DNA of 64,000 nucleotides from Stramonita haemastoma (GCA_030674155.1 CM060342.1:21775345-21839344), one strand, 5' to 3'. Positions 1 to 10,500 are shown, counted from the stretch's first letter. Numbers and translations: made by a program. Notes: a model not told the origin generated them from the letters alone.

Positions 1-540
1 TGTAAACACTAGCATGCACATGTGCATACATGCATGCCCTCATGTTTTATCTCTTACGCACTACCACACTAACAGTATTCCTTTCAATTACGAAAACCTC
101 CATTAGCAAATGTACAAACATGCAATCACATTTCTTCATTTTTCATCACATAAAGTGTATAACAAATTCTACAGCAGTCTGAAAATAAAGTTTTTACCTC
201 CTGTATAAAATTAACAAAACTTTGCCATTCTTGTCATAGGACAGGGTTGGGTTTTTTTTCTATCACCGTTTCTGAATCATGTAAAGAAAAAGTTTTGACC
301 CCTCCCCCCCCCCCAAAAAAAAAAAAACCCAAAAACAAAAAAACCCACCTCTAAGACCACACATCAGACATTTACAAAAAAAAAGTAGCAATCATCATAT
401 CCCTGTTTTTCCACTTAAAAAACAAACCCCCCCAAACCACCAAGCGCCCACACTTTTTGGCTGGTTTCAAAATATATCTAATGAATTGGTAATCGAGTAC
501 CATTTACCAGTGATAAACCATTCCGTAGATATGCTTGTAG
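1..540. other. AT-rich sequence, no gene seen
   Basis: This stretch holds poly-A, poly-C and poly-T runs and no open frame with protein-like composition. I see no splice-bounded exon and no clear repeat family. Confidence 0.6.
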
Positions 541-554
541 TACACACACTCTCT

Positions 555-678
555 TGTGTGCTCCTGGGGACGGATGACAAAGTTTTTAAACTGTATGCCC
601 TGGGGTTTGGTTGTAAAAAAAAAAAATAAAGCACACACTGCTTATTCTATCAAAGTCACGTGCACATGAAGACTGGAA

Positions 679-714
<36 letters not shown>

Positions 715-860
715 CACAAGTGTTTTACTCCAATATTGTCAACATTTTAAAATTTGAGAATGTGGGAACGGATGACAAATTTCCAAAACGCATGTACACT
801 GAGACTAGATTAAAAAAAAAAAGCTTTCAAGGGCTTATCTCGTTATCTTCGAAATGAAAG
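555..860 (+). repeat. Two degenerate tails of SINE family A
   Basis: Two successive segments (about 555-655 and 760-856) match the 3' body of the SINE called family A here, read as 'ggaacagatgacaaa', 'gcatacacacggggactg', 'aaagcacaag' and 'cttattccattatcctcga' in better copies. Both are heavily mutated, and each has a poly-A run expanded in its interior. They appear to be two independent old insertions or a local duplication. Confidence 0.5.
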
Positions 861-867
861 AAATCGA

Positions 868-883
868 ACACACACACACACAC

Positions 884-932
<49 letters not shown>
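868..932. repeat. (CA)n microsatellite
   Basis: This is an almost pure CA dinucleotide run with small interruptions. Open frames across it are repeat translations, not genes. Confidence 0.95.
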
Positions 933-933
<1 letters not shown>

Positions 934-1725
934 ACACACACATTTTCATTCCCACTGACTTAAACATACTTTGTACCCCTCCTTTTAACACCACTGGCCC
1001 ATAATACATCCCCTCTCCCCCAACCTCTCCCCCCTACTCCCCCCCCCCCTCCCATCCTTCTCCCCCCTCACCCAACTTCTAATTCCATACTCCGCCATTC
1101 GGAATGATAAAATTATGCATTTTTATAATCTGCATCCCATATTTTTTTTTAAATAAAAAAAAAACTTTTTTCCTAAACTGCCCCCCCCCCCCCCCCCTTT
1201 CCCACTCCCCTAACTTACGATGACTACCTATCCCCTATGGGCATTCACACATTCAGTCCTCATACGTATTCCCACAGACCTAAACATCCTAACCACTTCC
1301 CCACCTAACATCTTTCCATAAAATTCCAACCCCCAATCCTCCCTTCCTTCACTCCCCCCCCCCCTCCTGGGGATTGGGGGGAGGGGGCTGTCAGTATAGA
1401 GAGTATCCCCTCCTGGAAATTCCGTGCTAGGAATTCCCTTATTTCTCTACGTTTCTGCCTTGTTCTTTTTGCTTCCGGTCATATTCTTGTCTATTTTCTA
1501 CCTTTTGGCCTAATTTCTTGCCATTTTTCAAAAATAAGACTTTAACGGTAGCGATTCCTTCCTACGCCGAAATCGTATGCACGGGTCTGCCTTGTCAGGC
1601 GCTTAACGGCAGCTCAACATTTTTGCTTATATGACAGACAACAGTAGTTGCTGTCAGAGAGTACGACAGCGAAAATCAAAAAGGTCTACAACCACCCCCG
1701 ACCATACGAAACAAAAATGTTTTGC
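933..1725. repeat. C-tract-rich sequence with a copy of dispersed repeat R1
   Basis: The first 450 bases contain several poly-C tracts and nothing coding. Bases about 1570-1690 carry a dispersed repeat (R1) with the motif CTTGTCAGGCGCTTAACGGC followed by an ATATGACA(A)GACAACA-like stretch. The same repeat recurs at about 7722-7850 and 7887-7990. I do not recognise the family. Confidence 0.55.
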
Positions 1726-1727
1726 CA

Positions 1728-1941
1728 TAGTGTCAGCATGTACCAAGAATCTACCTGCCAATTGTGTCCACATGACGGGCCAGGGTTAGAGTAACTGTAA
1801 AGGTTACTTGTAAAGAGTTAGGGTTAATGTTAAAGGTTAATTTTGGGGTAAGGGGGTTGTCAGTCCGTTGGCTGGTCTGTCTGCATGCAGGCATGTGGAC
1901 ACTAGAGCAGGTAGACACTGTGTGTTTAGCTTTAGACACAA
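1728..1941. mobile_element. MITE-like element, family M3, copy 1
   Basis: Inverted termini are visible: CTACCTGC...TGTCCACATG at 1751-1774 and its reverse complement at 1891-1914. Weaker pairing extends outward to GTGTC-type ends. There is no coding capacity, as expected for a non-autonomous element. The interior is a run of GGTTA/TTAGGG-like units. A second copy at 53911-54216 has the same ends and a different interior. The transposase superfamily cannot be told from the sequence. Confidence 0.6.
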
Positions 1942-2348
1942 GGGTCATAGATCAATTTTTGTCACCGGATTAAAAATTTAGCATAGCCAAGGAACGCATA
2001 AGTTTCATCAATTAATTACTAGTCCTATCAACATCATTTTTTTTGTTGGATTTCAGTGTTCGAATTTAAAAAATAAAATTCCAGGTTTTAACCAAGTCAT
2101 TGACAATCTTAAACTTTTAAAACAATTTTCTCCATTTTTAAAAAGGATAACACCCAAATAACCTCGCGAGAATTAAAAAAAAAAAGAAAAGCACCGAAAT
2201 CGAACCGCGAATCTATCAGCTAACCCCCCCCCCCCCCTTCTACCCCCCATCCAAACATGGGTATACTACCCCCTCCTCCCAACACCCTTTCCCTTAAAAT
2301 ACATCTACACACGATGTCCCCTTTTCACTACCACCCCCTTCCTCCCCA

Positions 2349-2350
<2 letters not shown>
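1942..2350. other. AT-rich sequence with a poly-C tract, no gene seen
   Basis: I see no exon or recognisable repeat here apart from homopolymer tracts near 2224-2240. The sequence leads directly into a CA repeat. Confidence 0.5.

Positions 2351-2406
<56 letters not shown>
2350..2406. repeat. (CA)n microsatellite
   Basis: This is a pure CA run of about 28 units. It directly abuts the 5' truncation of a SINE relic. Confidence 0.95.
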
Positions 2407-2407
<1 letters not shown>

Positions 2408-2410
<3 letters not shown>

Positions 2411-2572
2411 CCGCACGCAGGACGCCTTGTGCATCACGTTAAAAACCTGCTCGCCTTGTTGGGAAAGTATGCCATTGTGCACCAGTGCGAAGAGTTGATT
2501 AAATTGAAAAACGCCATACACACGGGGACTGATGTATAAAAGCACACGAGGGCTTATTCCATTATCATAAAA
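2408..2572 (+). repeat. SINE family A, 5'-truncated copy
   Basis: The segment aligns by eye with the 3' two-thirds of family A, with 'cgcacgcaggacgcc', 'catacacacggggact' and 'gcttattccattatc' as landmarks. It is diverged and lacks the tRNA-like head. Confidence 0.6.
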
Positions 2573-2804
2573 TAAAGAAAATTAGAAAATTTATAACACT
2601 GTATTTTGTAATTTATGGAAAAAATTGTTTTTTGAATATCTTGAACAGTCATTTAATTTAACCTGCATATTTTCTTTGTACTACGTGCATTTCGGAATGA
2701 TATATCAATGGTAGATACCCCATAACCTAGTTAATAATACTGTGAAACTTGATTCTACTATCATACCCCTCTCTCTCTCCTCTCACGCACCACCACTACC
2801 ACTC

Positions 2805-2841
<37 letters not shown>

Positions 2842-4085
2842 ACTACTACTACTACTACTATTGTATCTGCACCCATCATCTATGTTTGAAAAAAAAAAAA
2901 AAAAACAAAGAAAAAAACTACTTCAAAGCATCACAAAATGTGGGTCCTACAGGGGATTGAAGGACATCAAAGATTGATCTCAGCCATAAATATTTTTTAT
3001 TTTTATAAAAACATCACAAATTATTACAAGTATTACAGGGAATGTTGAAGACTAGCGGTTTTTTTTTTTTTTTTTTTTTCCAAAACAAGAAATCTGATTC
3101 ATTCAAAAAAAAAAGGTATAAAAAAACCAAAAATTATTATTTCTGGTCCTACACACAGCGATGCGACATTTACGAACAATTTTTTTTCAGCCAATACATT
3201 GAAAGATGATAAAAAAAAATTAAGTCAAAAGATGCCCCTCTCACAAAAAAACATTATGAATTATTTCAGTCTTGGTTGATTAAAAAAAAAAATATATCAA
3301 AGAATTTGTATAGTATCCTGGAGGCTGGAGATAAGAGTATTGGCTTCTATTATCCATCACTTCAAATCAAAACACCAAAATGCACTATAAAGCATTAAAA
3401 ATCCTACACGCATGACAAACAGCATTAATTCAGGGTGTAATATAATTTTAAGTGGAAAGCTCTAAAAACGAAGACTACTACAATGGGTATTTTTGGAACA
3501 AGCAACTAGTATTTTTTTTAATCGCATCATACTGCTAGTTCTACGTGTGTCAATGAGACATGTTCAAATAAGAGCTACTTTACTTTAACCAATTTTTATT
3601 TTAGTTGAAGAAAAAAGCCGAACAAAAAAACTACACAAAAAAAACAAAACAAAACAAACAAAAAAAAAAAAAGGACCACAAGCCTTCAAGCATTATTATC
3701 TGTCTTATTGCAATAAAGGTTACGTCAGTCTAGAGGTATTGTCTTAGCCTATCTTTTAATCTGATTCGTTAAGTTAAAAAAAAAATTCAAAAATCAAACT
3801 TTAATCATTGAACAGTCCTACATGCACCAAGGGGATAACAAGAGTTGTATGATCACTTGTGTAGACCTAACTCAATTTTTGAAGAGAAAAAAAATCAACC
3901 ATTTCCCCCAATGACCATGTTATACAGGCAATATTTCCCGAATTAGCTACTTCATCTGAACCATTGAATAAATCAAAGAAGCACACAATACAACCAGTCT
4001 TAACCGATTAATATGTCAGGACAGGAGATTTTTTTTTTCAGTATTTCAATAGATACATTAAAAAAAACAAAAAAACTCAAACAAA
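2573..4085. other. AT-rich stretch with (CTA)n and poly-A/T runs, no gene seen
   Basis: A CTA trinucleotide run lies at about 2800-2862. The rest is poly-A and poly-T interrupted sequence. A loosely recurring 'TCCTACA' context (about 2944, 3150, 3402, 3816) hints at a very old tandem repeat, but I could not confirm a unit. No exon is supported. Confidence 0.5.
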
Positions 4086-4095
4086 CCCAGAGACA

Positions 4096-4330
4096 CACGC
4101 ATGTTGTCCTCAGCCATGCACAGTGTTGTCTTCGATGTTGTCATTGATATTTCCGTGTTGTCCTCGATGTTGTCCTCGATGATTTGCTGTGTTATCTTTG
4201 ATGCTATTGATGTTGCCATGTCTTCGATATTGTCCTCGACGTTTTCCTCGATGATTTGTCATGTTGTCCTCGATGTTTTCCTCGATGATTTGTCGTGTTG
4301 TCCTCAGAGTTGTCATTGATGATTTACAAT
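4096..4330. repeat. Minisatellite with TTGTCCTCGATG units, left part
   Basis: Short units of about 15 to 30 bases built on 'GTTGTCCTCGATGATTTG' repeat imperfectly here and again at about 4550-4725. The two parts flank a LINE fragment. Both strands stay open because the unit lacks stops in some frames, and the encoded peptides are repetitive and not protein-like. Confidence 0.75.
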
Positions 4331-4381
4331 CATCAAATCTATGGTCAGACCTAGAGTAGAGAAGGATGACTACCACCACCT

Positions 4382-4558
4382 CAAAAGAGAAGACTCGGCA
4401 CTGGGCACAACAGGCTAAACCACCACATGTCCACAAAACTGAAACTTGCTCCTTCTCCCCTGTGTACCTGTGGTAAAGAAAACCAGATAGGCGAGCACAT
4501 CCTTCAAAGGTGTACGCTATTCAGCGACCTGAGGAAGAAAGTATGGCCGATGTCATTG
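4382..4558 (+). mobile_element. Non-LTR retrotransposon fragment (ORF2 C-terminal region)
   Basis: The + strand reads in one frame as ...GTGHNRLNHHMSTKLKLA, then a C-x-C-G motif and a GEHILQRC motif, ending near KKVWP. This TGHNRLNHHM plus cysteine-rich CxCG...EHxLxxC arrangement is typical of the region after the reverse transcriptase domain in many invertebrate LINE-type elements. Only about 59 codons remain, with no start, so this is a dead fragment. It lies inside the minisatellite that borders it on both sides. Confidence 0.75.
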
Positions 4559-4860
4559 ATGTTGCCGTGTTGTCTTCGATGTTGTCCTTGATGATTGACA
4601 GTGTTGTCTTCGATGCTGTCCTCGATGTTTTCCTTGACGATTTCCTCGATGATCTGTGTTGTCATCGATGTTGTCACTGATGATTTGCCGTGTTGTCCTC
4701 AATCTTGTCCTCGATGTTGTCCCTGATTGATACTAATGCTCTCCCCTTGCAGAAAAGGCAGCAGGTCATGATGGCTGCCCTCAGTCAGGTCAGGTCAGGT
4801 CACTGGCACTTGATTCCAGACCCACAGCCCCTGAAAGCTGAAAGTCATCAGTAAGACTGC
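4550..4860. repeat. Minisatellite, right part, and a dispersed repeat end
   Basis: The TTGTCCTCGATG minisatellite resumes to about 4725. Bases about 4765-4850 then match a dispersed repeat whose signature is 'tcatgatggctgcc' followed by 'ccacagcccctgaaagc'. The same signature forms the core of the tandem family at 57.5-59.9 kb. Confidence 0.6.
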
Positions 4861-4874
4861 GTGCTTGTACTTGT

Positions 4875-4889
4875 GTGTGTGGCTTGTAC

Positions 4890-4924
<35 letters not shown>

Positions 4925-4973
4925 GTGTGTGTGTGTGGTGTGTGTTGTGTGTTGTGTGTGTGTTGTGTGTGTG

Positions 4974-5004
<31 letters not shown>

Positions 5005-5076
5005 GTGTGTTGTGTGTGTGTGTGTGTGTGTGTGGTTGTGTGTTGTGTGTTGTGTGTTGTGTGTGTGTGTTGTGTG

Positions 5077-5108
<32 letters not shown>
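4875..5108. repeat. (TG)n microsatellite with TTG interruptions
   Basis: This is a long TG run broken by regular 'ttgtg' variants. All six frames are open across much of it for trivial reasons. Confidence 0.95.
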
Positions 5109-5109
<1 letters not shown>

Positions 5110-5198
5110 GATTGGAAGTCTCAGCGGTGGCTCGAACCCAGGCCGTTAGATTATGAGCTCAATGCTCCAGCCATTAGGCTATCTGGCTCCGGACAGAA
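5108..5198 (-). repeat. tRNA-like head of a SINE
   Basis: Read on the - strand the segment contains TAGCCTAATGG (A-box-like) and GGTTCGAGCC (B-box-like) about 35 bases apart, starting from a GGAGCCAGA 5' end. It does not fold as a clean modern tRNA and has no matching acceptor stem, so I read it as a SINE head (family A type). Confidence 0.6.
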
Positions 5199-5435
5199 AT
5201 ATTGCCCAGTGATCAATAAATTTCGAAAAATGATGTTATCAGTACACTATTTCTGCACATCTTTGTAATTGAATAAATTCCAAAAATAAATTTATCAAGT
5301 ACACAATTTCGGTAGGCCTACATTTCTTTCTGAATAAATTCCTAAACAAAAAGTTCTATCAAGTATATTTCTGAGTATTTTTTTTGGAAATATTCCAAGG
5401 ATGCATTCTTTCAAAACAATAAGCACAAACCAACC
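5199..5435. repeat. Short diverged tandem repeat
   Basis: About three imperfect copies of a 70-75-base unit share 'aataaattcc' and 'tatcaagta' motifs. I see no gene. Confidence 0.4.

Positions 5436-5512
<77 letters not shown>
5436..5512. repeat. (CA)n microsatellite
   Basis: This is a pure CA run of about 38 units. Confidence 0.95.
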
Positions 5513-5517
<5 letters not shown>

Positions 5518-5589
5518 CTTTACAAATTAAAAAAAAAGCATTAATGACTGATCGTGCTTAATAGAAGGGAACTATGTTTTGCTCAAAGA

Positions 5590-6000
5590 CTTAAACACCC
5601 CATACCTGAATCATGAATAATAAAGTCGCTCCACTACAGCTGTACACTTCGTTTATACTTACACGTCCCAAGCATTTGATGAAGTCAGTTTTCCGCTACA
5701 GCCGCACACTTCTTATAATTATACTTACATGCTCTGAGCATATTTTGATAGCTTTCCAGATGGTGGCTTCAAATTTGAGGAGACGGCTCCCAGGTGACCC
5801 ACGTGATGGCTTTCAGGAGAAGACTCTCGGATGATACCCATGGTGATTCACCACAGAAGAGGACTCTCAGATGACCCATACGACCACTCACCAGATTAGG
5901 ACCCGCGTGGAATAAAGTATATGGGAAAAGGAAGAAGCCTACAGAAATGCTGTGAACATGTGAGGGTTGACAAGAGTTCCGATCCCTCGTGACCGACCCG
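5590..6000 (+). repeat. Dispersed repeat R2, copy 1, 5' part
   Basis: This segment shares ordered motifs with 60150-60420: 'cacgtgat', then 'accagattaggacccgcgtg' against 'accaggccagaacccgtgtc', then 'aataaag' and an 'atgtgaggg' stretch. It leads into a minisatellite. I do not recognise the family and see no exon. Confidence 0.5.
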
Positions 6001-6014
6001 CTGTTTCAAAGCCT

Positions 6015-6835
6015 GTGTAGGTGGAGGTATTTTCCAACACCATGATCACTGTAGGTGGTGGTGTTTACAGACACCAAAATCACTGTAGGCGTTGGTGTTT
6101 ACAGACACCAAGATCACTGTATGTGGTGTTTTTGAAGACCAAGATGTAGTGGTGGTGTTTACGGACACCAAGATTGCTGTAGGTGGTGGTGTTTACGCAC
6201 ACTAAGATCGCCGTAGGGGTTGGTGTTTACGGACACCAAGATCACTGTAGGTGATGATTTCGGACACCAAAATCGCCGTACGGACACCCAAGATCGCCGT
6301 AGGTGGTGGTGTTTACGGACACCAAGATCGCCGTAGGTGGTGTTGTAGGCGGTGGTGTTGACGGACACCAAGATCGCCGTAGGTGGTGGTGTTGTAGGCG
6401 GTGGTGTTGACGGACACCAAGATCACCGTAGGTGGTGGTGTTGTAGGCGGTGGTGTTGACGGACACCAAGATCGCCGTAGGTGGTGGTGTTGTAGGCGGT
6501 GGTGTTTACGGACACCAAGATCGCCGTAGGTGGTGGTGGTGTAGGTGTGGTGTTCACGGACACCAAGATCGCCGTAGGCGGTGGTGTTTACGGACACCAA
6601 GATCGCCGTAGGTGTTGTTGTTGTAGGTGGTGTTGTTTACGGACACCAAGATCGCCGTAGGCGGTGTTGTTTACGGACACCAAGATCGCCGTAGGTGTTG
6701 TTGTTGTAGGTGGTGGTGTTTACGGACACCCAAGATCGCCGTAGGTGTTGTTGTTGTAGGTGGTGGTGTTTACGGACACCAAGATCACTGTAGTTGGTGG
6801 TGTTTACGGACAGTACGATCATTGTCACCCAGATT
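6015..6835 (+). repeat. Minisatellite with GTTTACGGACACCAAGATCG units
   Basis: About 18 units of 36 to 57 bases are built from 'GTTTACGGACACCAAGATCG', 'CCGTAGG' and variable numbers of TGG/TGT triplets. Both strands stay open for long stretches because the triplet variants keep frames in register. The translations are low complexity (VSVNTT..GDLGV), so I do not call a gene. A single diverged unit exists at about 60590-60640, so this array grew from one unit of repeat R2. Confidence 0.9.
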
Positions 6836-6915
6836 GCGCTCCTGTCATCTCTTGCATTTAATTTTTTTTTTTTTTTTTTATATCTAAGGTTTATCTTTTA
6901 ATTTTCTATTTTATT

Positions 6916-6920
<5 letters not shown>
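6836..6920 (+). repeat. Repeat R2 continuation
   Basis: 'cccagattgcgctcctg' and 'tctcttgcattta' match 'actgagattgctctcctt' and 'tctcttgcatta' at about 60635-60661, continuing the R2 correspondence. Confidence 0.5.

Positions 6921-6993
<73 letters not shown>
6919..6993. repeat. (AT)n microsatellite
   Basis: This is a pure AT run of about 36 units. Confidence 0.95.
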
Positions 6994-6994
<1 letters not shown>

Positions 6995-7104
6995 ATTACT
7001 TCCTATTCTATGTTTCGTTTAATGAAAACTAGGTTTTGTGTCATTTATTTTACTCCCTATTCTATGTTTTATTCTCTACTTTATTTTATCTACTCTTATC
7101 ATTT

Positions 7105-7188
7105 AGCAAGAGTTGAGGATGCAATCAGAAGTGTGGTGCCCAACGATCGTTTGTCCCTCGGTCAGTCAAAGTCCAGCAAACGAACGCG
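7105..7188 (+). repeat. Repeat R2, 3' part
   Basis: 'tttagcaagagttgaggatg' and 'caatcagaagtgtggtgccc' match 'tttagcaagggatccgagat' and 'caatcagaaatgtagtgctc' at about 60850-60895. The R2 repeat then joins a LINE 3' end. Confidence 0.5.
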
Positions 7189-7323
7189 ACGGAGTGGACT
7201 GGACTTGCTTCGGCTTGCTACGGGGGAAAAAGCAAAAATTTGCGCGTGCGCGAGGACTGGAAGAGGTGGAAACTGGTTGTAAAATCTTCAGGGGTGAGTG
7301 CCCCAAGACTACGGGACAGGTGA
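7189..7323 (+). mobile_element. Non-LTR retrotransposon 3' end (LINE family LA)
   Basis: One + strand frame reads TEWTGLASACYGG, continues to REDWKRWKLVVKSSGV, and closes with RLRDR and TGA at 7321-7323. The EWTGL...W-LVVKSS ending is the classic C-terminus of a LINE family that also occurs split on the - strand at 16.7-17.4 kb. Only about 44 codons remain, so it is a dead fragment. Confidence 0.7.
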
Positions 7324-8038
7324 AGGTGAAATGTAGGAAAATGTGCAGGTGAAACAGGTGTCCCTTTTTGTGTGGTGACCATTGTCCAGACGTCTCACAG
7401 CCGGTTGTGTTGTGTTTCTGGTCGTGCCTGTGAAATCGGCTGTTGCAAGGCGGCAGTACTGTGGTCGGGGGCTGTGTGCATACTGACTGACCTCTGTAGA
7501 CTTTCCACTGTGGAAGACTGCATGCAGTAGCCTACGGAAACTGCTCACTACGTGCCTGCACTTTTGGAGGCCAATGGTTTCGTAGACTCAGGGTAGTGCA
7601 TTGGAATTGTTCAGGCAGAACTCTGTGGCTCAATTCTGTGCGATTGGAAAGCAGGCTGAAACCTCCATGAAAAGTCTCTGGACAGACTGATATCCCCAGT
7701 CACAAGACCTGTCAGATGCACTGGGCCCGACTTGTCAGACGCTTAACGGCAGTGCAACGCGTTTTCGCTCATATGACAAGACAACCGTAGTTTCTGTCCG
7801 AGTGTTCGATGCAGAAAACGAGGAAGAACCGATATTTTCCTGTAGTCCCAGATCCATAAAAACCTTCAGAGCTTTGCTGCATGCCTAAAGATGCGCTGGG
7901 CCCGGCTTGTCAGGCACTTAACGGCAGCGCAGGGCATGTTTCGTTCCTGTGACAAGACAACACTAGCTGCTCGTCAGAGAGTTCGAGGAAGAAGAAGCAG
8001 AAGCTTCTTTGCATTTCCTGTGTCTTCTTTCCCTACCC
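7324..8038. repeat. Two copies of dispersed repeat R1 in unique sequence
   Basis: Bases 7722-7850 and 7887-7990 both contain the GGGCCCG(A/G)CTTGTCAG motif followed by CTTAACGGCAG and TGACAAGACAAC. They form a local direct repeat of about 165 bases. The rest of the interval shows no exon. Confidence 0.5.
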
Positions 8039-8044
8039 TTTTAT
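8039..8044 (-). terminator. Candidate polyadenylation signal of the putative - strand gene
   Basis: On the - strand an AATAAA hexamer follows the stop codon of the candidate terminal exon after 15 bases. Such close spacing is unusual but allowed. It is the main support for treating 8060-8115 as a terminal exon. Confidence 0.35.
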
Positions 8045-8059
8045 TGACCAACACGGGGC

Positions 8060-8115
8060 CTAACCAGTGAGAGTCATACAGGTCATGGATTGTGGGGTGA
8101 GGAGGTCAAAGTCTG
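8060..8115 (-). CDS. Candidate terminal coding exon (exon D) of an unidentified gene
   Basis: Read on the - strand, a GGCACTTCACAG acceptor precedes 'cagactttgacctcctc'. After two bases the frame reads DFDLLTPQSMTCMTLTG and a TAG stop at 8060-8062, followed at once by AATAAA. The peptide is not low complexity, unlike everything around it. The acceptor needs a preceding intron in phase 1, which does not match exon C directly, so at least one exon between C and D would be missing. I do not recognise the protein. Confidence 0.35.
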
Positions 8116-8162
8116 CTGTGAAGTGCCCGAGAGCAAAGACATACATACATAATACATACATT

Positions 8163-8164
<2 letters not shown>

Positions 8165-8253
<89 letters not shown>
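8165..8253. repeat. (CATA)n, (CA)n and (GACA)n compound microsatellite
   Basis: Short CATA units pass into CA units and then into a GACA run of about ten units. It lies in the putative last intron of the - strand gene. Confidence 0.95.
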
Positions 8254-8255
<2 letters not shown>

Positions 8256-8360
8256 CGTATTCCCGAAGTCGGAATGCGGCCACCTTTATGGTGGGCATAA
8301 ACGATCGCCTTTGCAAAAACCTCACTATATTTGGTGAACCTCAGAGTTCTGTGAGCTGAG
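8254..8360 (+). repeat. SINE family C, 3' body
   Basis: The segment carries the family C signature 'CCGAAGTCGGAATG(C/T)GG', then 'atggtgggca', then 'ggtgaacctcagag' and 'gagctgagg'. It lacks a tRNA-like head. The same body recurs at about 10620, 30893, 31670/31951 and 62128. Confidence 0.7.
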
Positions 8361-8419
8361 GAACAAAACAAAAAATAGATGTGATAAATATGATTCATTT
8401 TTGTCTTAGCAGAGGGATT

Positions 8420-9130
<711 letters not shown>

Positions 9131-9262
9131 CAAAATATACCAAGTGTATCAAGAGTCTACAACATATGATAAACATCACGCTTACATTCAGTTGATGGTT
9201 GAAGTCCTGCTTTTCTTTGCAGTCCCTCAGAAAAGAACAGCTCAGTCTCTGCAGTGACTTAC

Positions 9263-9298
9263 GCTCAGGTCCTCCAAGTCGCCGTATAGCTTCTTGCA
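9263..9298 (-). CDS. Candidate 36-base microexon (exon C) of an unidentified gene
   Basis: On the - strand a poly-C tract ending CCAG is followed by 36 bases reading CKKLYGDLEDLS and then a consensus GTAAGT donor (9257-9262 on +). Frame 2 contains a stop and frame 1 looks protein-like. The acceptor's pyrimidine tract is the end of the neighbouring G/C-rich minisatellite. The exon length is a multiple of three, as is common for microexons. The product is unknown. Confidence 0.45.
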
Positions 9299-9299
9299 C

Positions 9300-9995
9300 T
9301 GGGGGGGGGTGGGTCAGCAATACTTTTCGAGTGTGAGTGGGAGGTTGGAGCAGCAGGAGAGAAGCGTGTTGTGCGGAGTGTGTGTGGTGTGGAGGCGGGG
9401 GGGGATAGCGGTGGTGGTGGTGGTGGGGAGGGGGGGGGAGTAGCGGTGGTGGTGTAGCGGTGGTCGGTGTGGTGGGGGTGGGGAGGCGGGGGGGGGGGTA
9501 GCGGTGGTGGGTGGTGGTGGGGAGGCGGGGGGGGGATAGCGGTGGTGGTGGGTGGTGGGGAGGCGGGGGTGGGGGATAGCGGTGGTGGTGGTGGTGGGGA
9601 GGCGGGGGGGGGGGTAGCGGTGGTGGTAGCGGGGTGGTGGTGGTGGGGGAGGCGGGGGGGGGGGGGGGGGATAGCGGTGGTGGTGGTGGTGGGGAGGCGG
9701 GGGGGGGTGGATAGCGGGTGGTGGTAGCGTGGTGGTGGTGTGGGGGAGGCGGGGGGGGATAGCGGTGGTGGTGGTGTGGTGGGGATGCGGGGGGGATAGC
9801 GGTGGTGGTGGTGGGGGGGGCGGGGGGGGGGGGATAGCGGTGGGTGGGTGGTGGTGGTGGAGGCGGGGGGGGGGATAGCGGGTGGTGGTGGGGGGGGGGG
9901 GGGGATAGCGGTGGTGGGTGGTGGTAGGGTGGTGGTGGTGTGTGGGGTGGCGGGGGGGGGGATAGCGGTGGTGGTGGTAGCGGTGGTGGTGGTAC
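9300..9995. repeat. G-rich minisatellite (AGCGGTGGTGGTGGTGGGGA type)
   Basis: About 16 to 18 units of 30 to 55 bases are built from AGCGGTGGTGG..., GGGGAGGCGG and poly-G stretches ending GGGAT. Nearly every unit has four or more G-runs, so the + strand should form G-quadruplexes readily. Open frames here (proline- and histidine-rich on -, glycine- and valine-rich on +) are repeat translations. It lies in the intron between candidate exons B and C. Confidence 0.9.
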
Positions 9996-10001
9996 CACTG
10001 G

Positions 10002-10053
10002 TGGTGGTGGTGGTCTGCTGTTTCGTCAGCCGTCTTGATGACACAAGGCTCCT
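10002..10053 (-). CDS. Candidate exon B, 3' limit uncertain
   Basis: On the - strand a strong acceptor (AACTTTTTCCTTCACAG) ends at 10054. The following bases read EPCVIKTADETAD if a second AG two bases further is used, or RSLVSSRRLTKQQ with the first AG. The first of these is the more protein-like and continues in phase from exon A. The 3' end merges into a CCA-repeat and I cannot find a good donor, so the boundary may have been lost to repeat expansion. Confidence 0.3.
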
Positions 10054-10074
10054 CTGTGAAGGAAAAAGTTAAAA

Positions 10075-10410
10075 TTAATATTCTAGCAAGGATTAGCTAG
10101 GCGCATGCTGCCCCCAGAAAGAGCAAAAAAGCGTGAAAACTTTGCTATTTTACATTAAGGCAACATGAACACATTGATTCCGTTTTACTGCTTTTGCTAT
10201 AAGAATCATTGGATACAAAATCCTCTAATTCCTCATGTGTATGTGCGTGTATGCGAATATGTCTGTTTCGTTTCTATACTTTTCGAATCTTCATGTGTTA
10301 AACCAAAATATCATGCTATTCTCTTTATTACAATTGTGTTCGAAGTATTCCTATGTTCTCTAAATAAGTCATTTCCCTCCTCATACCATAATTCTTATAT
10401 GAAACAAATT
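10075..10410. other. AT-rich intronic sequence, no feature seen
   Basis: This lies between candidate exons A and B. I see no convincing exon or repeat. Confidence 0.4.
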
Positions 10411-10411
10411 G

Positions 10412-10500
10412 GGGGCACGGGATGGATTAGCCTAGTGGTTAGAACGTTGAGCTTGTGATCTGATAGCCTGAGATCATACCACCACCCAGGTGCCTGTCAA
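10412..10500 (+). repeat. tRNA-like head of SINE family A
   Basis: 'TTAGCCTAGTGGTTAGAACG' is a good A-box region. The expected B-box is degraded (CCTGAGATCATAC). It matches the head of family A seen in reverse at 21117-21456. It ends in a poly-T/poly-C region. Confidence 0.6.

Noticed and set aside
1790..1860. Interstitial telomere repeat
   Set aside because: GGTTA/TTAGGG-like units are irregular and confined between the inverted ends of a MITE-like element, so they are treated as its interior.
2930..3830. Possible very old ~200-bp tandem repeat with TCCTACA landmarks
   Set aside because: Spacing is irregular (about 138-280 bases) and nothing outside the landmark aligns convincingly by eye.
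6015..6835. CRISPR-like array of direct repeats
   Set aside because: The unit length varies (36-57 bases), the 'spacers' are TGG/TGT variants of the repeat itself, and the context is a eukaryotic genome.
10412..10500. A possible tRNA gene
   Set aside because: The A-box is good, but the B-box is degraded and no acceptor stem pairs. The sequence matches a SINE head. The same applies to 5108-5198, 21390-21456 and 31366-31470.
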